Assembly: GCA_030684355.1 (NCBI GenBank)
Contig: JAUXTN010000038.1
Span: 1-64,000, forward strand
Reading direction: 5' to 3'
Source of the DNA: Pseudomonadota bacterium
Lineage (GTDB): Bacteria; Myxococcota_A; UBA796; SXON01
DNA length: 64,000 nucleotides
In this document: positions 55,801 through 63,951 of the stretch, piece by piece
Layout of the letters: every line of letters starts with the position of its first letter
Position numbering within the stretch: position 1 is the stretch's first letter
Translations under genes and position numbers: made by a program
Notes under the pieces: generated by a model
The model's database searches: none
The model's input: only the letters and a program-made list of their open reading frames with translations
Told to the model about the DNA's origin: nothing

Positions 55801-57042
55801 ATGCCCATCTCCGACTCGCTCACGCCCCGCGACATGCGCGGGCGGGCCCCGAATGAAGACGCCCTCGGCCTCGACCGCCTCGCCCGGTCGTTCCTGCGCA
55901 CCCTCGTCCGCCAGGGCGCGGGGACGGTCGCCCACGTCCAGGGCGCGCCCGGCTCCGGCAAGAGCGAGTTCATGCGGCGCTGCATGCACTACGTGGAGAA
56001 CGAGCGCGACACCCTCGGCGCCGACGTAGCCCCCGACCTCTTCGGGGTCTCCACCTGGTACAACCCGTGGGCCTACTCCAAGCAGGGCAACCTGCTCGCC
56101 GGCCTCGTGGCGACGATCGCCCGCACCGGCACCAACACCGCCAGCCAGATCGACCGGGCGCGCGACATCGTCAGCCAGATGAACCGCATGCGCTTCGACG
56201 GCACCGTGCCCGAGAGCGCCGGCTCCGCCCTCACGCCCACCGACGCCGACCCCGTCGACCGCATGCGCCGCGGCCTCGTCATGCTCGTCGACCAGATCCG
56301 CCAGGGCCAGCGCGGCCGCCTCGTGGTCTTCGTCGCCGACCTCGATCAGCTCCCGGCCACCGTCCGGCTCGCCTTCCTCGACGGCGTGCGGCTCCTCGTC
56401 AGCGGCGGCGCGGACATCGCGATCGTCGTGGCCATGGGGCGCGAATCCGCCGTGGCCTCCGTGCGCTCCCGCGAAGGGGACATCTCCGACATCGCCGCCA
56501 CCCGCATCCTCGACGAGATGGTCGACTTCACCGTCACCGTCCCCAAGGTCGAGATCCGCCGCATCGGCAGCCTCCTCCGCCGCTACATCGGCGTCCACGA
56601 GGTGGTCGTGCGCCGCGCGTTCGGCGACGACTCCCTCAACGCGCTGACCGTGGCGGCCTCCCACCGCCAGCTCGGCATCCCGCGCTTCCTCGAGCGGCTC
56701 TCGGCGCGCATCCTCATGCTCTCCGACTTCACGCTCGAGTCCCGCGCCATGCGCGAGCTCTCCGAGGCCCAGTGGGCCTGGGTCGTCCTCTCCGAGCGCT
56801 GGCCCGAGTTCCGCCGCTTCATGATCCGCGGGGGCAAGGACCGCTGGCTCCAGCTCAAGCAGGCCGTCGCCGCGATGAACCCCGAGATCAGCTCCCGCCC
56901 CGGCGCCCCCGCCGAGATCGTCGACTGGCTCCGCAAGGACCCCCTCCTCGCCGACTACCTCCGCCTCCACGCCGACGGCCTCGACCGCGACAACATGGGG
57001 GTCTACTGGGTGGAGGACATGCTGCTCCAGGCGGGGCTGTAG
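55801..57042 (+). CDS. KAP-type P-loop NTPase without membrane segments
   Basis: A 413-residue protein of the KAP/STAND-related AAA class. Walker A is GAPGSGKS (48-55), the KAP-specific segment TWYNPWAYSKQGNLLAGLV follows at about 85-103, and Walker B is VVFVADLDQLP (175-185). Classical KAP NTPases insert transmembrane helices between these motifs; none is present here. A C-terminal helical part contains an Arg-rich MRELSEAQWAWVVLSERWPEFRR. Partner and role are unknown. TAGCAT lies 6 nt before ATG 55801 with no ribosome site, so the message may be leaderless. Confidence 0.8.
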   Translation: MPISDSLTPRDMRGRAPNEDALGLDRLARSFLRTLVRQGAGTVAHVQGAPGSGKSEFMRRCMHYVENERDTLGADVAPDLFGVSTWYNPWAYSKQGNLLAGLVATIARTGTNTASQIDRARDIVSQMNRMRFDGTVPESAGSALTPTDADPVDRMRRGLVMLVDQIRQGQRGRLVVFVADLDQLPATVRLAFLDGVRLLVSGGADIAIVVAMGRESAVASVRSREGDISDIAATRILDEMVDFTVTVPKVEIRRIGSLLRRYIGVHEVVVRRAFGDDSLNALTVAASHRQLGIPRFLERLSARILMLSDFTLESRAMRELSEAQWAWVVLSERWPEFRRFMIRGGKDRWLQLKQAVAAMNPEISSRPGAPAEIVDWLRKDPLLADYLRLHADGLDRDNMGVYWVEDMLLQAGL

Positions 57043-57097
57043 GACTGCGGTAGGGCTACGATCGGCCAGCAAGCTTCGCGATCAGGGTGCCGGGGGT

Positions 57098-57147
57098 CCA
57101 GGGGGCCCGGCCCCCTGGCGGGGCGTTGCGGGGCAGAGCCCCGCCCC
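57098..57147. repeat. Dispersed palindromic element, copy 3
   Basis: Two adjacent hairpins: CCAGGGGG-CCCGG-CCCCCTGG (57098-57118), then GGCGGGGC with the core GGGGCGTTGCGGGG and the closing arm GCCCCGCC (57117-57145). The core is identical to the copies at 26816 and 35734. Confidence 0.7.
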
Positions 57148-57226
57148 AGGAAGCCCGGTAGCCAACCCTCACGCCGCCGTCGAGCCGCGCTGGGGGGGAC
57201 CCCGAGACGTTCATGCCAGCCCCAAA

Positions 57227-57248
57227 GGACGCCCCCGGCGGGGCGTCC
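57227..57248. terminator. Perfect 9-bp hairpin, possible terminator of the KAP gene
   Basis: GGACGCCCC-CGGC-GGGGCGTCC is a perfect stem with a 4-nt loop, about 185 nt after the NTPase stop. There is no T-run. Confidence 0.35.
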
Positions 57249-57412
57249 GACGGGTTGGCAGGCGCAGGTGTGGCGATGCAACGAACGGCGCCGGGGCCCC
57301 GGGCGGCCTGCTCTGGGGCCGTCTGGGGTAAAGCGCCGTGGCTCTCGCCGCCAGCCCATGTCCGAGCGCGCCGGGGAGCACGAGGTTGCCGCCCACCCAA
57401 GCGCAGCTTAGC

Positions 57413-57430
57413 TGAATGAGGATTCATTCA
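57413..57430. promoter_or_regulatory. FadR-type (TetR-family) operator of fadN-fadA
   Basis: TGAATGAGGATTCATTCA is a perfect inverted repeat TGAATGA-N4-TCATTCA. This is the design of the Bacillus subtilis FadR (YsiA) box, as I recall it TGAATGA-MTAR-TCATTCA, which controls fadN-A-E there. It ends 12 nt before the fadN start codon, next to the ribosome site, so a bound repressor would block transcription, with acyl-CoA as the expected inducer. No TetR-type regulator gene is present in the window. Confidence 0.8.
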
Positions 57431-57442
57431 GGGAGCTTCCGA

Positions 57443-59800
57443 ATGGCCATCAAGAAGGTCGCCGTCCTAGGGGCTGGCGTGATGGGGCAGGGCATCGCCG
57501 CTCACCTCGCCAACGCCGGCATCGACAGCCTGCTCTACGACATCCCCGCCAAGGAGGGCAGCGATCCGCGCGCTGTCGCCAAGGCCGGCATCGCCAACCT
57601 GCCGAAGCTGAAGCCCGCCGCGCTCTACCGCGCGGGCGACGTGTCGCGCATCTCGCCCTGCGAGTACGAGGCCGACAAGGCCCGCCTCGCCGAGTGTGAC
57701 GTGATCATCGAGGTCGTGGCGGAGATCCTCCCGATCAAGAAGAAGGTGTTCGCCTGGGTCGCGGCCAACCGCAAGCCCGGCAGCATCGTGTCGTCGAACA
57801 CGTCCGGCATCCCCATCGCGGCCATGACCGACGGGTTCCCCGAGGAGCTCAAGCAGCACTTCCTCGTGACCCACTTCTTCAACCCGGTCCGCTACATGCG
57901 GCTCCTGGAGCTCGTCTCCGGCCCGGAGACCCTCCCGTCCGTCGTGACCGCGTGGCACGAGTTCGGCGAGCGCGTCCTCGGCAAGGGCATCGTCTACGGC
58001 AAGGACACGCCGGCGTTCATCGCGAACCGTATCGGCACGTTCGGCATCTGCTCGATCTTCCGGCGCATGGTCGAGGGTGGCTTCACCGTCGAGCAGGTCG
58101 ACATGATCTGGGGCAAGCCCACCGGCCGCCCCGCGTCCGCGGTGTTCCGCACCGCCGACCTCGTCGGGCTCGACACCCTCGAGCACGTCATCCAGGGCAT
58201 CCACGCCGGCTGCCCGGGTGACGAGCGGCGCGACACGTTCGTGGTGCCCGACTTCCTCTCCACGCTCATCGAGCGCAAGGCCCTCGGCGAGAAGTCCGGC
58301 GCGGGCTTCTACAAGAAGGTCAAGAAGGACGACGGGACCTCCGAGATCCTCGTGTTCGACTTCGCGAGCCGCGAGTACCGCTCGCAGCAGAAGGTGCGGT
58401 ACGACAGCCTCGGCGCCGCGCGCAAGGCCGAGACCTCCGCCGAGAGCCTGAAGATCATCCTGAAGGGCACGGACGTCGCGGCGAAGTTCGTGTGGGACGC
58501 GACGGCCGACACCCTGATCTACGCCGCGAACCGCGTGGGCGAGATCGCGGACGACGTCGTCAACATCGACCGTGCCATGCGCTGGGGCTTCGGCTGGGAG
58601 CTCGGCCCCTTCGAGGCGTGGGACGCGATCGGCGTGCCCGAGTCCGTGGCCCGCATGGAGGCCGAGGGCCGCGTGGTCCCCAAGTGGGTGAAGGACATGC
58701 TCGCGAGCGGGCGGACCTCCTTCTACCAGCGCGTGGAGAAGGAGCGGACGTTCTGGGCGGGCGCCATCAAGCGCGTCCCGCAGAGCGAAGGCCAGATCCT
58801 CCTCGACGACGTGCGCGCGCGCGGCGGCGAGGTCGAGTCCAACCCCTCGGCGAGCCTGCTCGACCTCGGGGACGGCGTGCTGTGCCTCGAGTTCCACAGC
58901 AAGATGAACGCGTTGGATGACCTCATCCTGCCGACGTACGAGAAGGCGCTCGACATGCTCGACGCCGGCAAGTTCGACGCGCTGGTGGTCGGCAACCAGG
59001 GCGGCAACGCGTTCTGCGCGGGTGCGAACCTGCTGATGATCCTGATGGGCGCGATGCAGCAGGACTGGGCCACCATCGAGAAGTCGGTGGCCTTCATGCA
59101 GAACACGCTCCAGCGCGCGAAGTACAGCGACAAGCCCGTCGTCACCGCGCCCTGGGGCCTGACCCTCGGCGGCGGCGTCGAGGTCACGATGCACTCCGCG
59201 GCGACCCAGGCGGCGGGCGAGCTCTACGCCGGCCTCGTCGAGGTGGGCGTGGGCCTCATCCCCGGCGGCGGCGGCTGCAAGGAGCTGCTCGCCCGGTACA
59301 TGGGCGACATCCCCGCGGGCGTGAACTACGACCCGAACCCCTTCGTGCAGAAGGCGTTCGAGCACGTCGCGATGGCCAAGGTGGCGACCTCCGGCGAGGA
59401 GGCCCGCGACGCCGGGTTCCTCCGCGCGACGGACCGCCTCACGCTCGACGCGGACCGCCTCATCGGCGACGCGAAGAACGTGGCCCTCGGCCTCGTCACC
59501 GCCGGCTACAAGGCCCCGCGGAAGCGCACGTTCAAGCTCCCCGGCTCGTCCGGGCGCGCGGCGATCGAGCTCTTCCTCTACCAGATGCGGCTCGGCAACT
59601 TCGTGACGCCCTACGACATGGTCGTGAGCAAGAAGCTCGCCTACGTCATGACTGGCGGCGACATCCCGTTCGGCGCGGTCCGCACCGAGCAGGACATCCT
59701 CGATCTCGAGCGCGAGGCGTTCCTCTCGCTGTGCGGCAACGCCGAGACCATCGCCCGCATCCAGCACATGCTCGAGAAGGGCAAGCCCCTTCGCAACTAG
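57443..59800 (+). CDS. fadN: FadN-like 3-hydroxyacyl-CoA dehydrogenase/enoyl-CoA hydratase
   Basis: A 785-residue multifunctional enzyme with the dehydrogenase first and crotonase last, the reverse of FadB/FadJ and as in FadN of Bacillus (789 residues). It opens KKVAVLGAGVMGQGIAAHLAN, has SNTSGIPIAAM and the catalytic VTHFFNPVRYMRLLELV; the crotonase part from about residue 490 has FCAGANLLMILMGAM and the Glu in LGGGVEVTMHS. It hydrates and oxidises enoyl-CoA in beta-oxidation. ATG 57443 follows a GGGAG site; an ATG 9 codons upstream lies inside the operator and is unlikely. fadA starts 12 nt after its stop. Confidence 0.93.
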   Translation: MAIKKVAVLGAGVMGQGIAAHLANAGIDSLLYDIPAKEGSDPRAVAKAGIANLPKLKPAALYRAGDVSRISPCEYEADKARLAECDVIIEVVAEILPIKKKVFAWVAANRKPGSIVSSNTSGIPIAAMTDGFPEELKQHFLVTHFFNPVRYMRLLELVSGPETLPSVVTAWHEFGERVLGKGIVYGKDTPAFIANRIGTFGICSIFRRMVEGGFTVEQVDMIWGKPTGRPASAVFRTADLVGLDTLEHVIQGIHAGCPGDERRDTFVVPDFLSTLIERKALGEKSGAGFYKKVKKDDGTSEILVFDFASREYRSQQKVRYDSLGAARKAETSAESLKIILKGTDVAAKFVWDATADTLIYAANRVGEIADDVVNIDRAMRWGFGWELGPFEAWDAIGVPESVARMEAEGRVVPKWVKDMLASGRTSFYQRVEKERTFWAGAIKRVPQSEGQILLDDVRARGGEVESNPSASLLDLGDGVLCLEFHSKMNALDDLILPTYEKALDMLDAGKFDALVVGNQGGNAFCAGANLLMILMGAMQQDWATIEKSVAFMQNTLQRAKYSDKPVVTAPWGLTLGGGVEVTMHSAATQAAGELYAGLVEVGVGLIPGGGGCKELLARYMGDIPAGVNYDPNPFVQKAFEHVAMAKVATSGEEARDAGFLRATDRLTLDADRLIGDAKNVALGLVTAGYKAPRKRTFKLPGSSGRAAIELFLYQMRLGNFVTPYDMVVSKKLAYVMTGGDIPFGAVRTEQDILDLEREAFLSLCGNAETIARIQHMLEKGKPLRN

Positions 59801-59812
59801 GAGACAACGAAC

Positions 59813-60988
59813 ATGGAGAAGCACATGCGTGAAGTCGTCGTCGTCTCCGCGGTCCGCTCCGCGGTCGGCAAGGCCCCCCGTGGGGCGTTGAAGGACACGC
59901 GTCCGGACGAGATGCTCGGCCAGGTCCTCAAGGCCGCGCTCGCGCGGGTCCCGAACCTCGATCCCGCCCGCATCGACGACATCGTCATCGGCACGGCGAT
60001 GCCCGAGGCCGAGCAGGGCATGAACATCGGCCGCATCGCGACGTTCCTCGCCGGGCTGCCGGACACGATCCCGTCGCTCACGATCAACCGGTTCTGCAGC
60101 TCGGGGCTCCAGTCCCTGGCGCAGGCGGCCGCGTCGATCACGGCGGGCTGGCAGGACGTGGCCCTCACCGGCGGCGTCGAGAGCATGAGCATCATCCCGA
60201 TGGGCGGGCAGAAGCCCTCGCCGCACCCGGGGCTGATGGCCACGCGCCCCGAGGCGTACACGCCGATGGGCATCACCGCGGAGATCGTCGCGGAGCGCTT
60301 CGGCATCACGCGCGAGCAGCAGGACCAGTTCGCGGTCGCGTCGCACCAGAAGGCGCTCGCCGCCATCAAGAGCGGCCGGTTCGTGGACGAGATCGTGCCC
60401 ATCAGCACGCGCGTGAACGTCGAGGGCGTCTGGCGCGACATCACGTTCACCACGGACGAGGGGCCGCGCGGCGACACCTCGTTCGAGGGCTTGTCCCGGC
60501 TGAAGCCGGCGTTCAAGCAGGGCGGGACGGTCACGGCCGGCAACGCGTCGCAGACGAGCGACGGCGCGTCGGCGACCGTGATCATGGCGCGCGAGATCGC
60601 GGAGGAGCTCGGCCTCCCCATCCTCGGCGTGCTCCGCTCGTTCCAGGTCGGCGGCGTGCCGCCGGAGATCATGGGCATCGGCCCGGTGGTCGCGATCCCC
60701 AAGGCGCTCGCGAAGGCCGGGATCACGATGGACCAGGTCGATCTGGTCGAGCTCAACGAGGCCTTCGCGGCGCAGAGCCTCTACATCGTGCGCGAGCTCG
60801 GCATCGACCCGGCGAAGGTCAACGTCAACGGCGGGGCCATCGCGCTGGGGCACCCGCTCGGGTGCTCCGGGGCGAAGCTGACGGCGACGTTGCTGCACGA
60901 GATGCCGCGGCGGAATGCCCGGTATGGGGTGGTGAGCATGTGCATCGGTGGTGGGATGGGGGCGGCCGCCGTCTTCGAACGCGTCTGA
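59813..60988 (+). CDS. fadA: FadA-like thiolase
   Basis: A 391-residue 3-ketoacyl-CoA thiolase, the last gene of the fadN-fadA operon. It shows Cys95 in [21 protein letters not shown], His in [14 protein letters not shown] and the second Cys in VSMCIGGGMG. AGGAGA precedes ATG 59813. In Bacillus an acyl-CoA dehydrogenase gene (fadE) follows; here the operon ends at strong hairpins, and no acyl-CoA dehydrogenase is found in the window. Confidence 0.95.
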   Translation: MEKHMREVVVVSAVRSAVGKAPRGALKDTRPDEMLGQVLKAALARVPNLDPARIDDIVIGTAMPEAEQGMNIGRIATFLAGLPDTIPSLTINRFCSSGLQSLAQAAASITAGWQDVALTGGVESMSIIPMGGQKPSPHPGLMATRPEAYTPMGITAEIVAERFGITREQQDQFAVASHQKALAAIKSGRFVDEIVPISTRVNVEGVWRDITFTTDEGPRGDTSFEGLSRLKPAFKQGGTVTAGNASQTSDGASATVIMAREIAEELGLPILGVLRSFQVGGVPPEIMGIGPVVAIPKALAKAGITMDQVDLVELNEAFAAQSLYIVRELGIDPAKVNVNGGAIALGHPLGCSGAKLTATLLHEMPRRNARYGVVSMCIGGGMGAAAVFERV

Positions 60989-61034
60989 TAAACGACATTC
61001 GGCCGGCCGGTGGCCGGTGGAACGTCGTTTATCA
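60986..61034 (+). terminator. Long hairpin at the fadA stop codon
   Basis: TGATAAACGACATT and AACGTCGTTTATCA pair over about 14 bp with one mismatch and include the fadA stop codon. The loop is GC-rich and itself contains GGCCGGCCGG. It is likely to stall or end transcription of fadN-fadA. Confidence 0.6.
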
Positions 61035-61079
61035 ACGTGCTTCCCGACACGCGGGGGACCGCGCGTCGGGGAAGCTTTC

Positions 61080-61116
61080 GACTGCTGAAGGCCGGCTCTG
61101 CCGGCTTTCAGCAGTC
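61080..61116. terminator. 17-bp hairpin after fadA
   Basis: GACTGCTGAAGGCCGGC and GCCGGCTTTCAGCAGTC pair over 17 bp with one G-U and a 3-nt loop. It lies directly before the tandem-repeat array, whose units begin with the same flanking GCACCTCAGG. Confidence 0.6.
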
Positions 61117-61665
61117 GCACCTCAGGAGTCGGGGGATGCGGGAGGGCGGCCGCGGGGAGCTCCGCTCCGCTCCGCGGACCGTCGGTAGTCGCACCGCAGG
61201 AGTCGGGGGATGCGGGAGGGGGGGCCGCGGGGAGCTCCGCTCCGCTCCGCGGACCGTCGGTAGTCGCACCTCAGGAGTCGGGGGAGGCGGGAGGGCGGCC
61301 GCGGGGAGCTCCGCTCCGCGGATCGTCGGTAGTCGCACCTCAGGAGTCGGGGGAGGCGGGAGGGCGGCCGCGGGGAGCTCCGCTCCGCTCCGCGGACCGT
61401 CGGCAGTCGCACCTCAGGAGTCGGGGGATGCGGGAGGGCGGCCGCGGGGAGCTCCGCTCCGCGGACCGTCGGCAGTCGCACCTCAGGAGTCGGGGGATGC
61501 GGGAGGGCGCCGACGCGGCGCGCTCCGCTCCGCTCCGCGGACCTTGGACGTGCGGGCGCGCCGCGGTCCGCTCCGCGGACCTTGGACGTGTGCGGCGCGC
61601 TCCGCTCCGCTCCGCGGACCTTGGACGTGTGCGGCGCGCCGCGGTCCCCTCCGCGACCCTTGGCC
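61117..61665. repeat. Tandem-repeat array between fadA and the next gene
   Basis: Units begin GCACCTCAGGAGTCGGGGG at 61117, 61191, 61266, 61335, 61409 and 61478. Unit lengths are 74, 75, 69, 74 and 69 bp; the length change comes from having two or three copies of an internal CTCCG 5-mer before GCGGACCGTCGG. From about 61515 the array changes to four shorter units of 38-45 bp ending in GCGGACCTTGGACGTG. There are no unique spacers, so it is not a CRISPR. I see no gene in it. Confidence 0.85.
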
Positions 61666-61785
61666 ACGGGGTGCGCGTACGGCAGGGAACAACGCGGCCC
61701 GCCGGGGGTTTGGGCCGTGCTCTCCCCACCGTCGCAGGGCTCCCAGGCGCGCACACGCGCGATTCTGGGGCTACCCTGGAGGTAG

Positions 61786-63099
61786 ATGATCGCGCTCCTG
61801 GCCTCCGTCGTCCTCGCCGCGCCCTGTCCGGCCGAGCCTTCCCTCCGTGACCCGGATGGGGAGGTGACCGTGCTGGCGCAGAACCTGAAGTTCATCATCA
61901 CGGGCACCCGTCGCAAGGCGCGGGACGAGCTCCTCGCCGGCTACCTGCGCGAGGAGGGCGACAACGTCGACATCCTCCTGCTCTCCGAGGCGCGGATCAC
62001 CCGCTCCTTCGAGGGCTGGCGGCCCGAATGGTGCTTCTACACCCAGGTCGCGGTCCCAGGCCACGACGGCTACCGCTGGGCGCCGATCGAGTCCGGGCGC
62101 CCGCCCGGGGGGCTCGCCATGGGCGTGCGGCAGCGGCCGGACGGGACCGCTCGGAAGGTGAGCGCCGATGCCGGGCGCCGGTACCGCGCGCGGCCCACGT
62201 CGTTCGCGGAGGGCGTGCTCGGGCGGGTCTTCGGCTTCCGGAAAGGGTGGGCCGGGCTGGAAATCGACGACACGCACCTCGTGTGGAGCCACACCCAGGC
62301 GAGCTACAAGCGCCGCCCGGAGCGGGGCGCGGGCGAGGGGCGGAGCGGGCGGGTCGGACAGTTCGCGGACCTCGCCGATGACCTTGGGCGGCCCGAGCGC
62401 GCGACCCTCATCACCGGGGATCTCAACCTCCTGGCGGGCTTCCAGCCGCGTCGGCAGGAAGACGAGCCCCGGGTGACCCGCGCCCGCGCCATCGACGACG
62501 ACACCGTGGTCCGCTTCCGCGAGCGCACCGGCATCGACCTCGCCTGGCCCTGGAGCCGCTCCGGCGCGCCCCTCGGCGACGGGGAGACCCTCCTCGCGCA
62601 GGTCGTCGCCACCGACGCCGCCGCGCCCCTGGGCGCCACCGCGGACCACCTTGCGCCCGCCGAGCCGCTCCCCGTGGTGGCGGCGGTGCTCGCGACGGAG
62701 GCCCCGGTGGCCGCCACGTGGCCCGGTGACCGCGGCGCGGTGGAGCGTCCCTCCGGCACCTTCGCGGGCGGCATCGACCGCCGCCGCGAGGACGACACCT
62801 GGGACGTCGGCGCCGCCTACGACCGCGTGGGCGTCAATGGCGCGTTCCTCGCGCGCCACCCCGGCACGCGGGTGCGCCGGGTCGAGATCGCGCGCGGATG
62901 GATGCGCGTCAGCGACCACTTCGGGCTCGAGATCGCCATCCCGTTCGCCGCGGAGAAGCCCGCCCCGCCCGTGCGCGCGCTCGCGCAGGGCCTGGCGACG
63001 CGGAGCGCCTGCCGCTTCAGCGCGCCCACGGGCCCGGGGCGCGTGCGCCTGGTGGCCGGGCGCGGCACCGGCGGGTCGGGTCGGTTCGACCCGCGCTGA
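61786..63099 (+). CDS. Secreted endonuclease/exonuclease/phosphatase-fold protein
   Basis: A 437-residue secreted protein (signal MIALLASVVLAAPCPA; a Cys follows Ala-Ala-Pro but the lipobox is poor). The DNase I/sphingomyelinase fold is visible: QNLKF (Asn33), LLLSEARI (Glu), VWSHTQAS (His), LITGDLNLL (Asp-Leu-Asn) and VSDHFGLEIAI (Ser-Asp-His), all catalytic positions of the family. It could be an extracellular phospholipase/sphingomyelinase-like enzyme or a nuclease. A GGAGG site precedes ATG 61786; TACCCT lies 8 nt before the ATG. Confidence 0.82.
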   Translation: MIALLASVVLAAPCPAEPSLRDPDGEVTVLAQNLKFIITGTRRKARDELLAGYLREEGDNVDILLLSEARITRSFEGWRPEWCFYTQVAVPGHDGYRWAPIESGRPPGGLAMGVRQRPDGTARKVSADAGRRYRARPTSFAEGVLGRVFGFRKGWAGLEIDDTHLVWSHTQASYKRRPERGAGEGRSGRVGQFADLADDLGRPERATLITGDLNLLAGFQPRRQEDEPRVTRARAIDDDTVVRFRERTGIDLAWPWSRSGAPLGDGETLLAQVVATDAAAPLGATADHLAPAEPLPVVAAVLATEAPVAATWPGDRGAVERPSGTFAGGIDRRREDDTWDVGAAYDRVGVNGAFLARHPGTRVRRVEIARGWMRVSDHFGLEIAIPFAAEKPAPPVRALAQGLATRSACRFSAPTGPGRVRLVAGRGTGGSGRFDPR

Positions 63100-63828
63100 T
63101 CACGCGCGCGGCCGCCTCCGGGTGGAGCGCACGGATTGGAGCCGGGGCAGCTCGGAGGTGGGGACCCGCGCTGGCAGCCAGCCGGCGAACCGCGCCAGGA
63201 GCCTGGCGAGGACGGACGGGGCGTCGAGCTGCGCGCGCCACGTGGCGATCCCGACGGCCGCGAGCCCCCAGCCCGCCGGGATGTCCACCACCCAGTGCTG
63301 CTTCAACGTGAGGACGCTCACGCAGACGCCCGCCGCCAGGACCCACACCACCGCGCCCCAGCGGCGGTCGGCCGCGGTGGTGACCATCGCGCAGAACGTC
63401 GCGTTCGCCACGTGGAGGGACGGGAAGGTGTTGCTCGCGGGGTCCGTGCTGTAGAGCCAGCGCACGAGCGCGGAGGTCAGCGAGGGGTCCATCGGCACGG
63501 AGGGACGCGGCGCCGGCACGGGGAAGTAGAGGAAGAACGGCAGCGCGAGCACGGTGAGCATCGACAGGCCCGTGAGCGCGGCACGGAAGGAGCGGGCTTC
63601 GCGGATGACGAGCACCGGGATGACGAAGCACGCCCAGTAGCCGGGCAGGTAGACCCAGACGGACTCGGGGACGAAGGGGATCTGCGCGTCGAGCACGTGC
63701 TGGAGCGGCGGGGCCTGGGGAGACACCCAGCTGCCGGCCGCCAGGTAGGGCACCGTGACCAGGAGGCCCACCGCCACGGCCTCAGCCGCACGACGGGGCG
63801 ATGAAAGGACCGTTTGACCATGCGACAT
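63100..63828 (-). CDS. PAP2-superfamily membrane phosphatase/transferase
   Basis: A 242-residue protein with about six membrane helices. The PAP2 motifs are SNTFPSLHVANATF (with the SLHVA His) and LKQHWVVDIPAG (catalytic His), the arrangement seen in inositolphosphorylceramide-synthase-like (AUR1/DUF212-type) proteins as well as phosphatidic acid phosphatases. It would act on a lipid phosphate at the outer face of the inner membrane. ATG 63828 is preferred over GTG 63840. It is convergent with the DNase I-fold gene and shares its boundary with no gap. Confidence 0.85.
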   Translation of the reverse strand: MSHGQTVLSSPRRAAEAVAVGLLVTVPYLAAGSWVSPQAPPLQHVLDAQIPFVPESVWVYLPGYWACFVIPVLVIREARSFRAALTGLSMLTVLALPFFLYFPVPAPRPSVPMDPSLTSALVRWLYSTDPASNTFPSLHVANATFCAMVTTAADRRWGAVVWVLAAGVCVSVLTLKQHWVVDIPAGWGLAAVGIATWRAQLDAPSVLARLLARFAGWLPARVPTSELPRLQSVRSTRRRPRA

Positions 63829-63858
63829 GCATCCACTCACGTCGAATCATCACAGATT

Positions 63859-63895
63859 TGTCACGGCCCAGGCGAGCGGCAAGGACCTGTCACGG
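63859..63895. promoter_or_regulatory. Direct repeat TGTCACGG in a divergent promoter region
   Basis: TGTCACGG occurs at 63859-63866 and 63888-63895, 29 bp apart, each followed by G/C then CCCA. The same octamer is one arm of the inverted repeat at 49452-49476. It may be a regulator site for the PAP2 gene or the following lipoprotein gene. Confidence 0.3.
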
Positions 63896-63914
63896 GCCCA
63901 TCGCGGGTTTGCCG

Positions 63915-63944
63915 TTGCACCCCGTGCCGGTCTGGGACTACGAT
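63915..63944 (+). promoter_or_regulatory. Promoter predicted to give a leaderless lipoprotein mRNA
   Basis: TTGCAC (63915-63920), an 18-nt spacer and TACGAT (63939-63944) end 7 nt before ATG 63952, with no ribosome site between. Confidence 0.45.
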
Positions 63945-63951
63945 CCGGCTG

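Larger units (their letters stand above)
57043..57412. other. Intergenic region with hairpins before fadN
   Basis: I see no gene here. The region carries a palindromic element (57098-57147), a perfect 9-bp stem at 57227-57248 and GC-rich low-complexity DNA. The promoter of fadN-fadA must lie in its last part, but no clear -35/-10 pair is visible. Confidence 0.6.

Noticed and set aside
57467..61120. Reverse open frame of 1217 codons
   Set aside because: It is antisense to fadN and fadA; high G+C keeps the frame open.
61117..61665. Possible CRISPR array
   Set aside because: Units are directly adjacent with no unique spacers, differ in length and change type midway; no cas genes are present.
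61117..61785. Protein-coding frames through the repeat array
   Set aside because: The predicted peptides are only repeats of the array in several frames; no start signal or domain.
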